Assembly: GCA_030831415.1 (NCBI GenBank)
Contig: JAURLC010000051.1
Span: forward strand, 1 to 18,101
Origin: Bacillota bacterium
GTDB lineage: Bacteria > Bacillota_I > Bacilli_A > RFN20 > CAG-826
DNA: 18,101 nucleotides
Reading direction: 5' to 3'
Numbering within the stretch: position 1 is the first letter of the stretch; each line of letters begins with the position of its first letter. The notes under the pieces were generated by a model that was not told where the DNA came from, did no database searches, and saw only the letters and a program-made list of their open reading frames with translations. Below, one piece after another: positions 1 through 7,451 of this stretch. The translations under genes were made by a program, and so were the position numbers.

Positions 1-90
1 AGTTAAAGCCATGCTGGCGAGAATACCACCATGAATTAAAACGAATGCGGCAAGACCAAGAAACTCTCCTAAAAAAATGCCTAAATCCAT
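1..90 (-). CDS. N-terminus of a membrane protein, possibly MIP family (aquaporin/glycerol facilitator); cut by window edge
   Basis: Thirty codons read on the minus strand from an ATG at 90 to the window edge. The peptide starts MDLGIFLGEFLGLAAF and stays strongly hydrophobic, with a GEFLG stretch followed by a small-residue helix. That pattern resembles the first transmembrane helix of GlpF/aquaporin proteins, which often start with a G-E-F/L-x-G-T motif. The start is well supported: a perfect GGAGGT Shine-Dalgarno (98-103 on the minus strand) lies 7 bases upstream, and a TATAAT -10 lies further up. It is divergent from the lectin surface-protein gene, with a 105-base shared spacer. The membrane-protein call is fairly firm. 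The MIP assignment rests on about 20 residues and could be wrong, since other multi-pass transporters begin similarly. Confidence 0.5.
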   Translation of the reverse strand, partial: MDLGIFLGEFLGLAAFVLIHGGILASMALT

Positions 91-113
91 AATTTAGACC
101 TCCATTGGCGATA

Positions 114-141
114 ATTATATCCAAAACCAAAAAAAAATCAA
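114..141 (-). promoter_or_regulatory. Promoter of the leftward membrane-protein gene
   Basis: On the minus strand a perfect TATAAT (114-119) is preceded, with a 16-base spacer, by TTGATT (136-141). The expected transcript start is near 107, giving a short leader that contains the GGAGGT Shine-Dalgarno at 98-103. Confidence 0.55.
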
Positions 142-167
142 AATTAGTTTACATATGTTAATAATCT

Positions 168-195
168 TTGACAATTTTTTGAAAAGTGATATCTT
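168..195 (+). promoter_or_regulatory. Promoter of the lectin/InlB-repeat operon
   Basis: A perfect TTGACA -35 (168-173) is followed after 16 bases by TATCTT (190-195). This is the only consensus -35 in the window. Transcription would begin near 201-202, downstream of the first ATG at 196. If this promoter is the right one, translation more likely starts at the in-frame ATG at 205 or 214, on a nearly leaderless mRNA. An upstream GTGAT at 186-190, which could pair with the 16S rRNA tail, would instead favour the ATG at 196 on a longer transcript. Confidence 0.45.
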
Positions 196-3100
196 ATGAA
201 AGATATGAAAAGAATGAAATCATTCATCCTTTTTATGATGTTATTGGGAATTTACCACTCTATTCCCTCCTCTTTAGCGTCTGCAAAGGCTAATAATCCT
301 GTTGTTTTACGTTACGCTCAAGATGATTTAGGATTGTCTGGAGTTAGTACCTCTGATTTTAACCTTCAAGGTAATGGTGTTACAGTCAGCAAAAACACAA
401 ACAAAGGACTTGTTATGACCACGGGAGCTGGCCAAGCGTCCTCCATCTTTTTAAAAGAACAATTAGCAGCTGATTCAACGAGACCTGGTTTTTCTACCTA
501 TTTTGTGATGAATGTTTATAAGCTCACTCCTGGACCCGCCGATGGTTATGTCTTTATTATCGCCGCTAACTCCAACTCACTAGGAGAATCCGGAGGTGGT
601 CTTGGTTATTCAGGGATCACGAACTCTATAGGAATTGAATTCGATTTTTATAATAACGGAGGCGAAAATATCGCTTCTAGTGATGTGTTTACCAATGGTA
701 ATCCAAGTACAACTCTTGGTACAACGTTTGATACCAACTACATCTCCCGGTGGACTAGCGTAAGTAATGGTGCCTTAGTTCGAGCGTTCCATACTTGGAT
801 TGAATATGACCATAGTGCAGGTCGATTAGAACTACGGGTTGCGCTTAGTAACAATGAATCTGCTTCAAGTAGTAGACCTGCCCGTCCAACATCCCCATTA
901 TTAACGCGGACAGCGACATACAATCAAATTAGTAATTTCTTTTATGCTGGATTTACCGCCGCTACAGGTGGACAAATGCAACAAATGACGCTCAAATCAT
1001 GGTATATGTCAAACGCTTACATCGCTGGAGGCATTAATCCTGACACGGATACGATTACCACTGACTCAACACCACCTACTCAACCAACCATTACCACCAC
1101 TGAATCAGGTGGTAATTATACGATGTCCATTTCTGGAGGTTCCGATGATACAGGCGTGGCTGGCTATCAATATCAAAACCCACTTGGTGGATGGTCTAAT
1201 TATTCTTCCCCTATTCCAATGAACTTCTTTGGGACGTATCAAGCCCGTACTGTTGACGTTGCTGGTAACTATTCAACCACCGTGGCTACCGTGTACTTAT
1301 ACTCGATAAGTTTTTCTGCAGGTGGAACGATCAGGTCGACGGTCAAACGATCAAGTTTAGATCCTGCTTACACAGTGAATTATACGTATGACGATGGAAC
1401 CAACTTATATTTTGATTGGTATGATAATAACAGCTTTACCGGCACCCCCGTTACAACACTGGCACCTCGTAGCACGGCCATTGTCTTATACGGTAAACCC
1501 GTTCAAAACGTTTTCCGAATTGACTATGTATTAGATGGCGGTTTTACCAGCGTTAATAATCCTGAATTTTATTACCTTGGTGAAGGCATAAGCTTAGTAG
1601 ACGCTCAAAAAGAAGGCCATACCTTTGTCGGTTGGTTTTTAGATCAAGCTGGAACAATCCCTTTCAACAACGAACAAATTCCTGAAGAAAACTTCACCCT
1701 TTACGCAATTTATTCCTTAAATAGTTATACCGTCTCCTTTGTTTTAAATAATGATGATGGTGATGTTTTCTTTGATTCCTTTAGTCACGGAACATCCTTA
1801 TTAAGCATCACGAATACATACACTGAAATTATCAATGAAGGGCTTTTAGCAAAGACTGGGCATGCATTAGCCGGTTGGTCTACCGATGAAGCAGGTGAAA
1901 ACCTTCTATCCTCTCAAGCGACGCTTACTCAAGCTGAAACACTGTATGCACAATGGAATATCCTTTCCTATGATGTAACGTTCGTTAACGAAGATGGATC
2001 GACGTATGCGACTTCCTCTATAATCTACAACAATCCAATTTCATTCCCGCCCGTTCCAGAACGCTTTGGCTTTACGTTTACCGGATGGTATCTCAACAAC
2101 GAGGTATTCGTAGAAGGAACACTGATGCCTGCCGAAGCGCTTTCCTTACAAGCAAACTATACCCGAAATACGTATACCCTATCCTTTAATCATGGCAACG
2201 GTGAGTTCTCAACTGTTGAAGACTTACCTTTTGAAACACCGATTGATGACTATCTTCCTACAAATCTTAGCTTTACTGGCCATAAGTTTGAAGGCTGGTT
2301 TATCGATATGAATTATGAACAAGCTTATCAAGACAATACTACTTTGCAAGGAACGACGACATTATTCGGAAAATGGTCGATTAACGCCTATACCGTAACC
2401 TTTGTTACGTCGGGTGGTTCTTCCATTGAACCATTAACGCAAGATTTCAACACCCAACTCATATTCCCAACAGATCCAATCCAAGAAGGGCATACGTTTG
2501 TTGGATGGTTCTTGGATGAAAATTTTAGCGATCCTGTTGATGCAACTTATGTCATTCCTGCAAATAACTCGATGTTCTATGCAAAATGGAGTGTCAACAC
2601 GTACACGATTCTTTTTGACACGATGGATGGTTTACCCGTTGAATCAATGAATCTTTTGTTTGGCACAACCCTTCCTCTATTACCAACACCGATCAAAACG
2701 GGGTATACCTTTGTCGCCTGGCATGCACATTCAAATGATCTCCAAACCTTAATGCCGATGCCTTTATCCATGCCTGCCATGCACATAACGATGGTCGCAG
2801 AATGGTCCATTAATTCTTACACGTTTACCTTTGAAACCAATGGAGGTTCTTCAATCGAACCAATTACCCAACCGTATTTAACCGATATCAACTCCCCTGC
2901 AACACCCTCCAAAACAGGGCATACGTTTATGGGATGGTATCTTGATGAAGCGTTAACCTCTCCTTATTCCTTTACCACGATGCCTTCTTTTGACCTAACC
3001 TTATATGCCCGATGGACAATTAATTCCTATACACTAAGCTTTGATTCAAATGAAGGATCCTTTGTTGAGTCCATGATTTATGACTATGATGCACTACTTG

Positions 3101-3813
3101 CTTCATTACCTACACCTGAACGGGAAGGGCATACGTTCCTTGGATGGACATTAGATGAAGCAGGATTACAACCTTTTAATGAAACCCAAATGCCTGATGA
3201 TGATATTCTGCTATTTGCCCAATGGCAAATTAACTCGTATACGTTGACCTTTGCCTCTCCTCATCTTGAAACTCCTTATCTTGTACTTGAAGTAACCTTT
3301 GGAGAAACTCCTTTACTACCAATTCCTCCGGAAAGAGATGGATATTTGTTTGTAGGATGGGAAAATAATGGATTAATCGTAACCCCTGAAACTTTTACAA
3401 TGCCATCGCGGGATGTCACATGGACGGCTGTTTGGACACCTTTACAAAGTACAATTTTATTTGTGTCTCACGATCAAACTACCTTGATGACCTTGACTAG
3501 TGGTCAAGCTATTGGAACGCTCCCCGAATTACCAATCAAAGCAGGATATGTCTTCTTAGGTTGGTCATTAGCGCCTCACGATGCATCCCAAATCATTGAT
3601 GAAACCTATGTGGTTCCCAACGGGCAAACCATTCGACTTTATCCTGTTTGGGAAAAAACGAATGATGCGGCCATTTTATTTAGCCAATGGGTCAGTCTAA
3701 CCTCTCAATCGATTCAATCCTACACGTATGAAATCGTGGTTTTTACGACAACCATGCTGATTGGATTAGCCTTGATGATTGCTTATAGAAAGCGAGTTTA
3801 CCATGCCGAGTAA
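196..3813 (+). CDS. Giant surface protein: L-type lectin domain, Ig-like domain, ten InlB B-type repeats, C-terminal membrane anchor
   Basis: The 1205-residue protein is predicted to be exported and membrane-anchored, with a likely role in glycan binding or adhesion. In order it has: a signal peptide (about 1-32: basic start, hydrophobic core, SLASAKA-type cleavage area); a legume-lectin-like domain (about 36-274) with the GYVFIIA, IGIEFDFYNN and FYAGFTA strands typical of L-type lectins; a linker and Ig-like 'TPPTQPTI...VDVAGNYS' domain (about 290-370); a degenerate module; ten InlB B repeats (438-1155) with the G[HY]xFxGW core and [SAT]Y[TD] opening; and a transmembrane helix (about 1179-1197) followed by a basic tail (RKRVYHAE). 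There is no LPXTG motif, so anchoring is by the membrane helix. In-frame ATGs at 196, 205 and 214 all leave a usable signal peptide; 196 is kept here, although the promoter position may favour 205. The next gene overlaps its last 11 bases. The ligand is unknown. Confidence 0.88.
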   Translation: MKDMKRMKSFILFMMLLGIYHSIPSSLASAKANNPVVLRYAQDDLGLSGVSTSDFNLQGNGVTVSKNTNKGLVMTTGAGQASSIFLKEQLAADSTRPGFSTYFVMNVYKLTPGPADGYVFIIAANSNSLGESGGGLGYSGITNSIGIEFDFYNNGGENIASSDVFTNGNPSTTLGTTFDTNYISRWTSVSNGALVRAFHTWIEYDHSAGRLELRVALSNNESASSSRPARPTSPLLTRTATYNQISNFFYAGFTAATGGQMQQMTLKSWYMSNAYIAGGINPDTDTITTDSTPPTQPTITTTESGGNYTMSISGGSDDTGVAGYQYQNPLGGWSNYSSPIPMNFFGTYQARTVDVAGNYSTTVATVYLYSISFSAGGTIRSTVKRSSLDPAYTVNYTYDDGTNLYFDWYDNNSFTGTPVTTLAPRSTAIVLYGKPVQNVFRIDYVLDGGFTSVNNPEFYYLGEGISLVDAQKEGHTFVGWFLDQAGTIPFNNEQIPEENFTLYAIYSLNSYTVSFVLNNDDGDVFFDSFSHGTSLLSITNTYTEIINEGLLAKTGHALAGWSTDEAGENLLSSQATLTQAETLYAQWNILSYDVTFVNEDGSTYATSSIIYNNPISFPPVPERFGFTFTGWYLNNEVFVEGTLMPAEALSLQANYTRNTYTLSFNHGNGEFSTVEDLPFETPIDDYLPTNLSFTGHKFEGWFIDMNYEQAYQDNTTLQGTTTLFGKWSINAYTVTFVTSGGSSIEPLTQDFNTQLIFPTDPIQEGHTFVGWFLDENFSDPVDATYVIPANNSMFYAKWSVNTYTILFDTMDGLPVESMNLLFGTTLPLLPTPIKTGYTFVAWHAHSNDLQTLMPMPLSMPAMHITMVAEWSINSYTFTFETNGGSSIEPITQPYLTDINSPATPSKTGHTFMGWYLDEALTSPYSFTTMPSFDLTLYARWTINSYTLSFDSNEGSFVESMIYDYDALLASLPTPEREGHTFLGWTLDEAGLQPFNETQMPDDDILLFAQWQINSYTLTFASPHLETPYLVLEVTFGETPLLPIPPERDGYLFVGWENNGLIVTPETFTMPSRDVTWTAVWTPLQSTILFVSHDQTTLMTLTSGQAIGTLPELPIKAGYVFLGWSLAPHDASQIIDETYVVPNGQTIRLYPVWEKTNDAAILFSQWVSLTSQSIQSYTYEIVVFTTTMLIGLALMIAYRKRVYHAE
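1507..3660 (+). repeat. Ten tandem InlB B-type (Flg_new/Listeria-Bacteroides) protein repeats
   Basis: Ten modules of 68-81 residues (mostly 70-72) start at residues 438, 510, 591, 659, 731, 802, 874, 944, 1014 and 1085. Each carries a strand such as SYTLTF, a central GHTFVGW-like core and an end like LYARW. The modules differ clearly in protein sequence, but short DNA cores remain nearly identical. For example, the segments starting with GGGCATACGTT at 2488, 2917 and 3127 all run into GGATGG. These are diverged repeats, not recent exact duplications. Confidence 0.85.
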
Positions 3814-5065
3814 AGCAGATAAAGTTAAAAAGCTGATGGGTAATTTTGTCGGTGCTTCCGCATCGGTCGCTGTCGTCGCTGCGGTTGCCTCCTTTAGTAT
3901 TTCTGTTGAAGCGAATTTTATTGATGTTACCGTATTTCAAAGCAAAGCATTTTATCAACTTGAAGTACGAGAAATCGTTGAAATTGAAGGCTCTGGAGAA
4001 TTACCTGAAGATGCTCCTGAACCCGTCAACACACCCGTTCGTTTGCGCGTTCAAAACCAATGGGATGATTTCTCGATTCCCCTTATTTATGGTTATAACG
4101 AAGGGTTCATTGAACCGTTACGTGCTGATCAACAATACACTTTAACGATTGAACTTCAACAAGCAATTGGATGGTCAAGTTTAGATGTCATGACCTTCGA
4201 CACCGATCCTGAAACTGCTGCAGTTATTTCCACGATTGAAGAAACCACATCGCCATTAAACCCACTTATTTCCTTCGATATTGAAGTGTTTGCTCAAGAT
4301 GGCGGAATTCCTGCCGATGCATGGTACCTTGATATTGACTATGGTGATATCTCACAACGTGAACCGTTAATGCTTGGAGATAACACGTTAACGTTAACCG
4401 ACCTACCTCATGTGAACGATGACCTCACCCTTGATGTGATTGCACAATTTGGTGAAGAATCGCGCTCGATTACCTCACGCGTCGTTCGCCCCACGGAATT
4501 CGTTGACGGCTCGATTGACTTATCGTTTCCTTCGCTAACAACGCTTCAAGTATCGACAACACAAGATAGTCGTTTCTTTGAAAGTTCTTATTTGGTTCGA
4601 TTAACACAAGATGAACTTGCTCCCATAGAATACACCATGGAAGAGGTCAACCTCGCCATTGAAAACCTTGTTCAAGGGGCAACCTATCACTTTGAATGGC
4701 TTATGCGTTATACGTCTCAAGGGGCTCGTAAGGATGTCGTCTTGTATGAACAAACCATCCTACCTATCGTTACGCCTTTATTTGTTTTGAGTGTTTTAAA
4801 CGATGAATCTTCTCCATCTATTGAATTAACCATTGACAAGGATTTAATCCTTGATAAAGTTGAATTAATTATTGAGCATAATACCCAAGCTGAATCGTTT
4901 GACATGACCTTATTAAGTGAAAGTGATGCTGCCTACTTCTACACCTTATCGTTACCCCAATCAATCCCCTTACAAGCGACCCTTCAATTGGTGATTACCC
5001 AAGCTGCGCCATATGACTACCCCATTACGTTACAAACACTCGTATTTCAAGGAGGAAATGCATAA
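3803..5065 (+). CDS. Unrecognised single-pass membrane protein with a large beta-rich exterior
   Basis: The 420-residue protein is not one I recognise. It has a short basic N-terminus (PSKADKVKK), one Ala/Val-rich hydrophobic helix at about 13-35 that looks uncleaved, then about 380 residues rich in Thr, Ser, Leu, Asp and Glu with alternating hydrophobic strands, suggesting several fibronectin-III or Ig-like domains. It has no cysteine, no lipobox and no catalytic motif that I can see, and few lysines in the exterior part. The ATG at 3803 is preferred, with AGAAAGCGAG just upstream as a weak ribosome site. An in-frame TTG at 3779 would add eight residues that only repeat the 3' end of the previous gene. 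It overlaps that gene by 11 bases, and its own TAA shares a base with the mscS ATG. It is therefore probably translationally coupled in one operon and may partner the lectin protein or the channel. Confidence 0.8.
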   Translation: MPSKADKVKKLMGNFVGASASVAVVAAVASFSISVEANFIDVTVFQSKAFYQLEVREIVEIEGSGELPEDAPEPVNTPVRLRVQNQWDDFSIPLIYGYNEGFIEPLRADQQYTLTIELQQAIGWSSLDVMTFDTDPETAAVISTIEETTSPLNPLISFDIEVFAQDGGIPADAWYLDIDYGDISQREPLMLGDNTLTLTDLPHVNDDLTLDVIAQFGEESRSITSRVVRPTEFVDGSIDLSFPSLTTLQVSTTQDSRFFESSYLVRLTQDELAPIEYTMEEVNLAIENLVQGATYHFEWLMRYTSQGARKDVVLYEQTILPIVTPLFVLSVLNDESSPSIELTIDKDLILDKVELIIEHNTQAESFDMTLLSESDAAYFYTLSLPQSIPLQATLQLVITQAAPYDYPITLQTLVFQGGNA

Positions 5066-6147
5066 TGAAAACCGTTGAAAAAAATTCCAAGGATGTCTTA
5101 CCCCTTTCTCCCGGTGAGAAACCCAAAAACGTCAAGCCACCTAAAAAAGTTAAAGAACCTTTAACAAAGGAACAACTTCGTGCCCGCAAGAAAGCGATTC
5201 AACGTGGTTTTTCAATTTTCTTTCAAGCTCTAGTCGTTGCTACATCCGTTTTTGTGGCAGTCTTTTCAGACTTACTCTTCGGTGATTCTGAATTTGGCGA
5301 AATTATCAATCGAACTCTTGGGAAATTTTTTGACATCGGTTCGTTAATTTCCAATAACTACTTACGTATTTTAGAAACGTTTACCGTTTTACTTTTTATG
5401 TGGATCATCCAACGTATTTATAACGCTGTAGTTGCTATTCTTGTGCCGAAAAAATTACAAACCGGTACCACCATGCTTCTATTGAAGAGTTTTGTGAAGT
5501 ATATCATAGGTTTTATTGGACTCATTTTTATTCTTACTGCTTGGGGCGTTGATTCGGTTACCCTTCTTGCTTCGTTTGGTTTAATCGGGTTAGTCGTTTC
5601 CTTTGGTGCGCAATCCATTGTAGAAGATGTCATCTCGGGTGTTTTCTTAATTGTAGAAAAACAATTTTCCGTAGGCGATATTATTATCATCGATGGCTTT
5701 GTCGGAAAGGTCACCGAAATTGGTTTGCGTACAACAAAATTCCTTGACATCGTGAACTCTGATTTAAAAATCGTAAATAATTCTCAAGTGAAAAATGTTA
5801 TTAACGCTTCGTTAAATACATCGACTGCTACAACGGAAGTTGGGATCGGTTACGAAGAAGATCTTGAACGTGTTGAAACATTAATTAACGATGAATTTAT
5901 TCCAAACTTTAAAACCAAATATAAAGATGTCCTTGAAGGGGATGTGTTATATGTTGGTGTCAGTGCCCTTGCAGATTCCTCCGTTAATCTAAAATTTGCT
6001 GCCAAAGTCCAAGAAACCAATCGTCCGAAAGTTTCTCGCTTGCTCAACCGTGAATTCAAAATTTTCTGTGATCGTAACAAGATTGATATTCCTTTCCCAC
6101 AAGTTACGCTCAATCACAAAAACGGCGATTCATTCTCCAATAAATAA
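5065..6147 (+). CDS. mscS: MscS-type small-conductance mechanosensitive channel
   Basis: Channels of this family open under membrane tension and release solutes during hypo-osmotic shock. The 360-residue protein has a Lys/Pro-rich cytoplasmic N-terminus (1-49), hydrophobic helices at about 50-73, 100-127 and 144-161, and a pore helix from about 165 with the Gly/Ala pattern ASFGLIGLVVSFGAQ. The MscS beta domain follows (VGDIIIIDGFVGKVTEIGLRTT, split around 203-224), then a C-terminal alpha/beta part ending near DIPFPQ. E. coli MscS is 286 residues; here the extra length is mostly the basic N-terminal extension and one additional helix. A strong AAGGAGG site (5049-5055) lies 9 bases before the ATG. 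The gene starts on the last base of the previous stop codon and is closed by a strong terminator. Its position in the surface-protein operon is unusual, because MscS genes are often monocistronic. Confidence 0.9.
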   Translation: MKTVEKNSKDVLPLSPGEKPKNVKPPKKVKEPLTKEQLRARKKAIQRGFSIFFQALVVATSVFVAVFSDLLFGDSEFGEIINRTLGKFFDIGSLISNNYLRILETFTVLLFMWIIQRIYNAVVAILVPKKLQTGTTMLLLKSFVKYIIGFIGLIFILTAWGVDSVTLLASFGLIGLVVSFGAQSIVEDVISGVFLIVEKQFSVGDIIIIDGFVGKVTEIGLRTTKFLDIVNSDLKIVNNSQVKNVINASLNTSTATTEVGIGYEEDLERVETLINDEFIPNFKTKYKDVLEGDVLYVGVSALADSSVNLKFAAKVQETNRPKVSRLLNREFKIFCDRNKIDIPFPQVTLNHKNGDSFSNK

Positions 6148-6159
6148 GCTTACTTATTC

Positions 6160-6187
6160 AAAAAAGAGGGACGAATCCCTCTTTTTT
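6160..6187 (+). terminator. Rho-independent terminator of the lectin-mscS operon
   Basis: A perfect 12-base-pair inverted repeat (6160-6171 with 6176-6187) with a CGAA tetraloop lies 12 bases after the mscS stop. The arms are A6-GAGGGA and TCCCTC-T6, so the structure has a run of six T on one strand and of A on the other and could stop transcription in both directions. Confidence 0.9.
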
Positions 6188-6226
6188 CTTTGGTAAAATA
6201 TTGGATGCGTTTAAGGTTTCTTTGAT

Positions 6227-6232
6227 TATAAT
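6227..6232 (+). promoter_or_regulatory. -10 element for a leaderless dehydrogenase transcript
   Basis: A perfect TATAAT ends 6 bases before the ATG at 6239, so transcription should start at or next to the A of the start codon. No usable Shine-Dalgarno fits between them. The -35 is weak; TTGGAT at 6201-6206 is the best I see, with a long 20-base spacer. Confidence 0.6.
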
Positions 6233-6238
6233 AAGAGC

Positions 6239-7282
6239 ATGAAAAAATCGATTTCAATCACGTCACTTTCCATACCACATTATGAAAACGTTTTGTATTT
6301 TACCGACCCCTCTGTTGGACTCGAAGGCTATATCGCCATCCATTCAACCTCACGTGGTCCTGCATTAGGAGGAACGCGTTTTTGGCCGTATGCTTCTAAA
6401 GACGATGCCTTGCAAGATGTGTTACGTTTAGCAGAAGGCATGAGTTTGAAGGCGGCTGGAGCAGACCTTCCTTTAGGTGGAGGTAAAGCAGTCTTAATCG
6501 GCGATCCCAAAGTATTAAAGTGCCCTGATTACTTTCATGCTTATGGTGAAGTCATCGAATCTTTACAAGGGCAATATATTACCGCAGAAGATATGAATAT
6601 TACAACCGAAGATATCCAGCTCATTTCCGAAAAAACGTCCTTTGTTGTGGGTAGGTCCGGCTTAGCGGGAAATCCTTCCCCGTGGACCGCATTAGGGGTA
6701 TTTCACGGCTTAGTAGCAACCCTTGGGGCCGCTCTTCCAAATGTTTCAATTTCCTCACTATCTTTTGCCATACAAGGCGTTGGAGAAACCGGATTTCATC
6801 TCTTAACAAATTTGATTAAACATGGCGCAAAACATATTTCGATAGCCGACATCAATCCCGATAAACGTCAACGTGTTCAACAAACCTACCCGTTTGTAAA
6901 AATCGTCGATGATCGCACCTTACTTTCCTTAAAGGTAGATGTGTTATGTCCATGTGCTTTTGGGGGTGTTCTCAACAGTCATACCTTACCAATCATACAA
7001 GCTAAGGTCATCGCTGGCAGTGCCAATAATATTTTTCTAGATCCATATAAGGATCCTTACGCATTTCATGACCAAGGCATTCTTGTTGCCCCAGATTATC
7101 TCATTAATGCAGGGGGATTAATGTGTGTCCATCATGAACTGATTCATCACGTAAGTGTTGAAACCTTGACGACACAATTACGGTTAATTGGAACACGCCT
7201 TAAAACCTTGTATAAGCGTGCAAAGGAAGCAAACTTGAATCCCTTTTCATACAGTTTACAATTGGTCCAATCGCTACTTTAA
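6239..7282 (+). CDS. Leu/Phe/Val/Glu-family amino-acid dehydrogenase
   Basis: This family oxidatively deaminates branched-chain or aromatic amino acids (or runs the reverse) with NAD+, giving 2-oxo acids and ammonia in the cytosol. At 347 residues it is close to the leucine dehydrogenase length of about 364. Seen in order: the N-terminal catalytic domain with GPALGGTRFW, the first substrate-side lysine in MSLKAAG (K71), and the glycine-rich motif LPLGGGKAV with catalytic lysine K83; a hinge with NPSPWTALGV; a Rossmann fold with AIQGVGETG; and PDYLINAGGLM near the C-terminus. These are leucine/phenylalanine dehydrogenase signatures rather than hexameric glutamate dehydrogenase ones. The exact substrate cannot be set from sequence. 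The gene stands alone behind its own promoter. No butyrate-kinase or branched-chain 2-oxo-acid dehydrogenase genes accompany it, unlike the Bacillus bkd cluster. Confidence 0.85.
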   Translation: MKKSISITSLSIPHYENVLYFTDPSVGLEGYIAIHSTSRGPALGGTRFWPYASKDDALQDVLRLAEGMSLKAAGADLPLGGGKAVLIGDPKVLKCPDYFHAYGEVIESLQGQYITAEDMNITTEDIQLISEKTSFVVGRSGLAGNPSPWTALGVFHGLVATLGAALPNVSISSLSFAIQGVGETGFHLLTNLIKHGAKHISIADINPDKRQRVQQTYPFVKIVDDRTLLSLKVDVLCPCAFGGVLNSHTLPIIQAKVIAGSANNIFLDPYKDPYAFHDQGILVAPDYLINAGGLMCVHHELIHHVSVETLTTQLRLIGTRLKTLYKRAKEANLNPFSYSLQLVQSLL

Positions 7283-7438
7283 CAACGGTTCAATCTCAAG
7301 GACCCTTGTTATACTACTATAAAAAAATCCAGATCACTATATGTATTCATCCGCTTTGGACGCGCTAAACTGCCCAACCCCAACACCGCTAGAATGCGTT
7401 CATCGCTTTTCCAAAAGTTTAATAACGTTAAAAAAACA
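7283..7438. other. 156-base convergent intergenic region with a possible internal promoter
   Basis: This is the longest gene-free stretch in the window. On the plus strand it holds a perfect extended -10 (TGTTATACT, 7307-7315). It also holds the start of a 38-codon reading frame (7341-7457), which has no Shine-Dalgarno site and no recognisable product and runs into the 3' end of the SGNH hydrolase on the other strand. No convincing terminator for the dehydrogenase was found; CAAGGACCCTTG near 7297-7308 forms only a tiny stem. Confidence 0.4.
7307..7315 (+). promoter_or_regulatory. Extended -10 promoter candidate in a convergent spacer
   Basis: TGTTATACT matches the TGnTATAAT extended -10 at eight of the nine positions counted with the free base. 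It points toward the tail of the SGNH hydrolase gene, so a transcript from here (start near 7322) would be antisense to that gene or would carry the 38-codon frame at 7341-7457. No clear -35 was seen. Confidence 0.35.
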
Positions 7439-7451
7439 TCAAGAGCGCTTG
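7430..7451 (-). terminator. Weak terminator-like hairpin at the end of the SGNH hydrolase gene
   Basis: Read on the minus strand, CAAG-CGCT-CTTG (7451-7440) forms a 4-base-pair stem overlapping the last codons, followed by ATG and seven T (7436-7430). The T-run is convincing but the stem is short. Confidence 0.3.

Noticed and set aside
738..923. Minus-strand open frame inside the lectin gene (and similar frames at 2577-2810, 3743-3958 and 4717-4905)
   Set aside because: These are shadows of the long plus-strand genes: no ribosome site, no recognisable motifs, and composition dictated by the opposite frame.
1507..3660. CRISPR array or DNA tandem repeat
   Set aside because: The periodicity of about 215 bases is at protein level, lies within one continuous open frame, and the DNA units are strongly diverged.
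3779..3802. TTG start for the middle membrane protein
   Set aside because: The added eight residues lie entirely in the 3' end of the surface-protein gene, and an ATG with a weak ribosome site follows at 3803.
3640..3813. LPXTG-type sortase signal at the end of the surface protein
   Set aside because: No LPXTG-like pentapeptide precedes the hydrophobic helix; only the helix and a basic tail are present.
7437..7441. TGA read as tryptophan (Mycoplasma code)
   Set aside because: The SGNH hydrolase and purA both end in TGA at the family-expected length, and tryptophan is TGG throughout, so the standard code applies.
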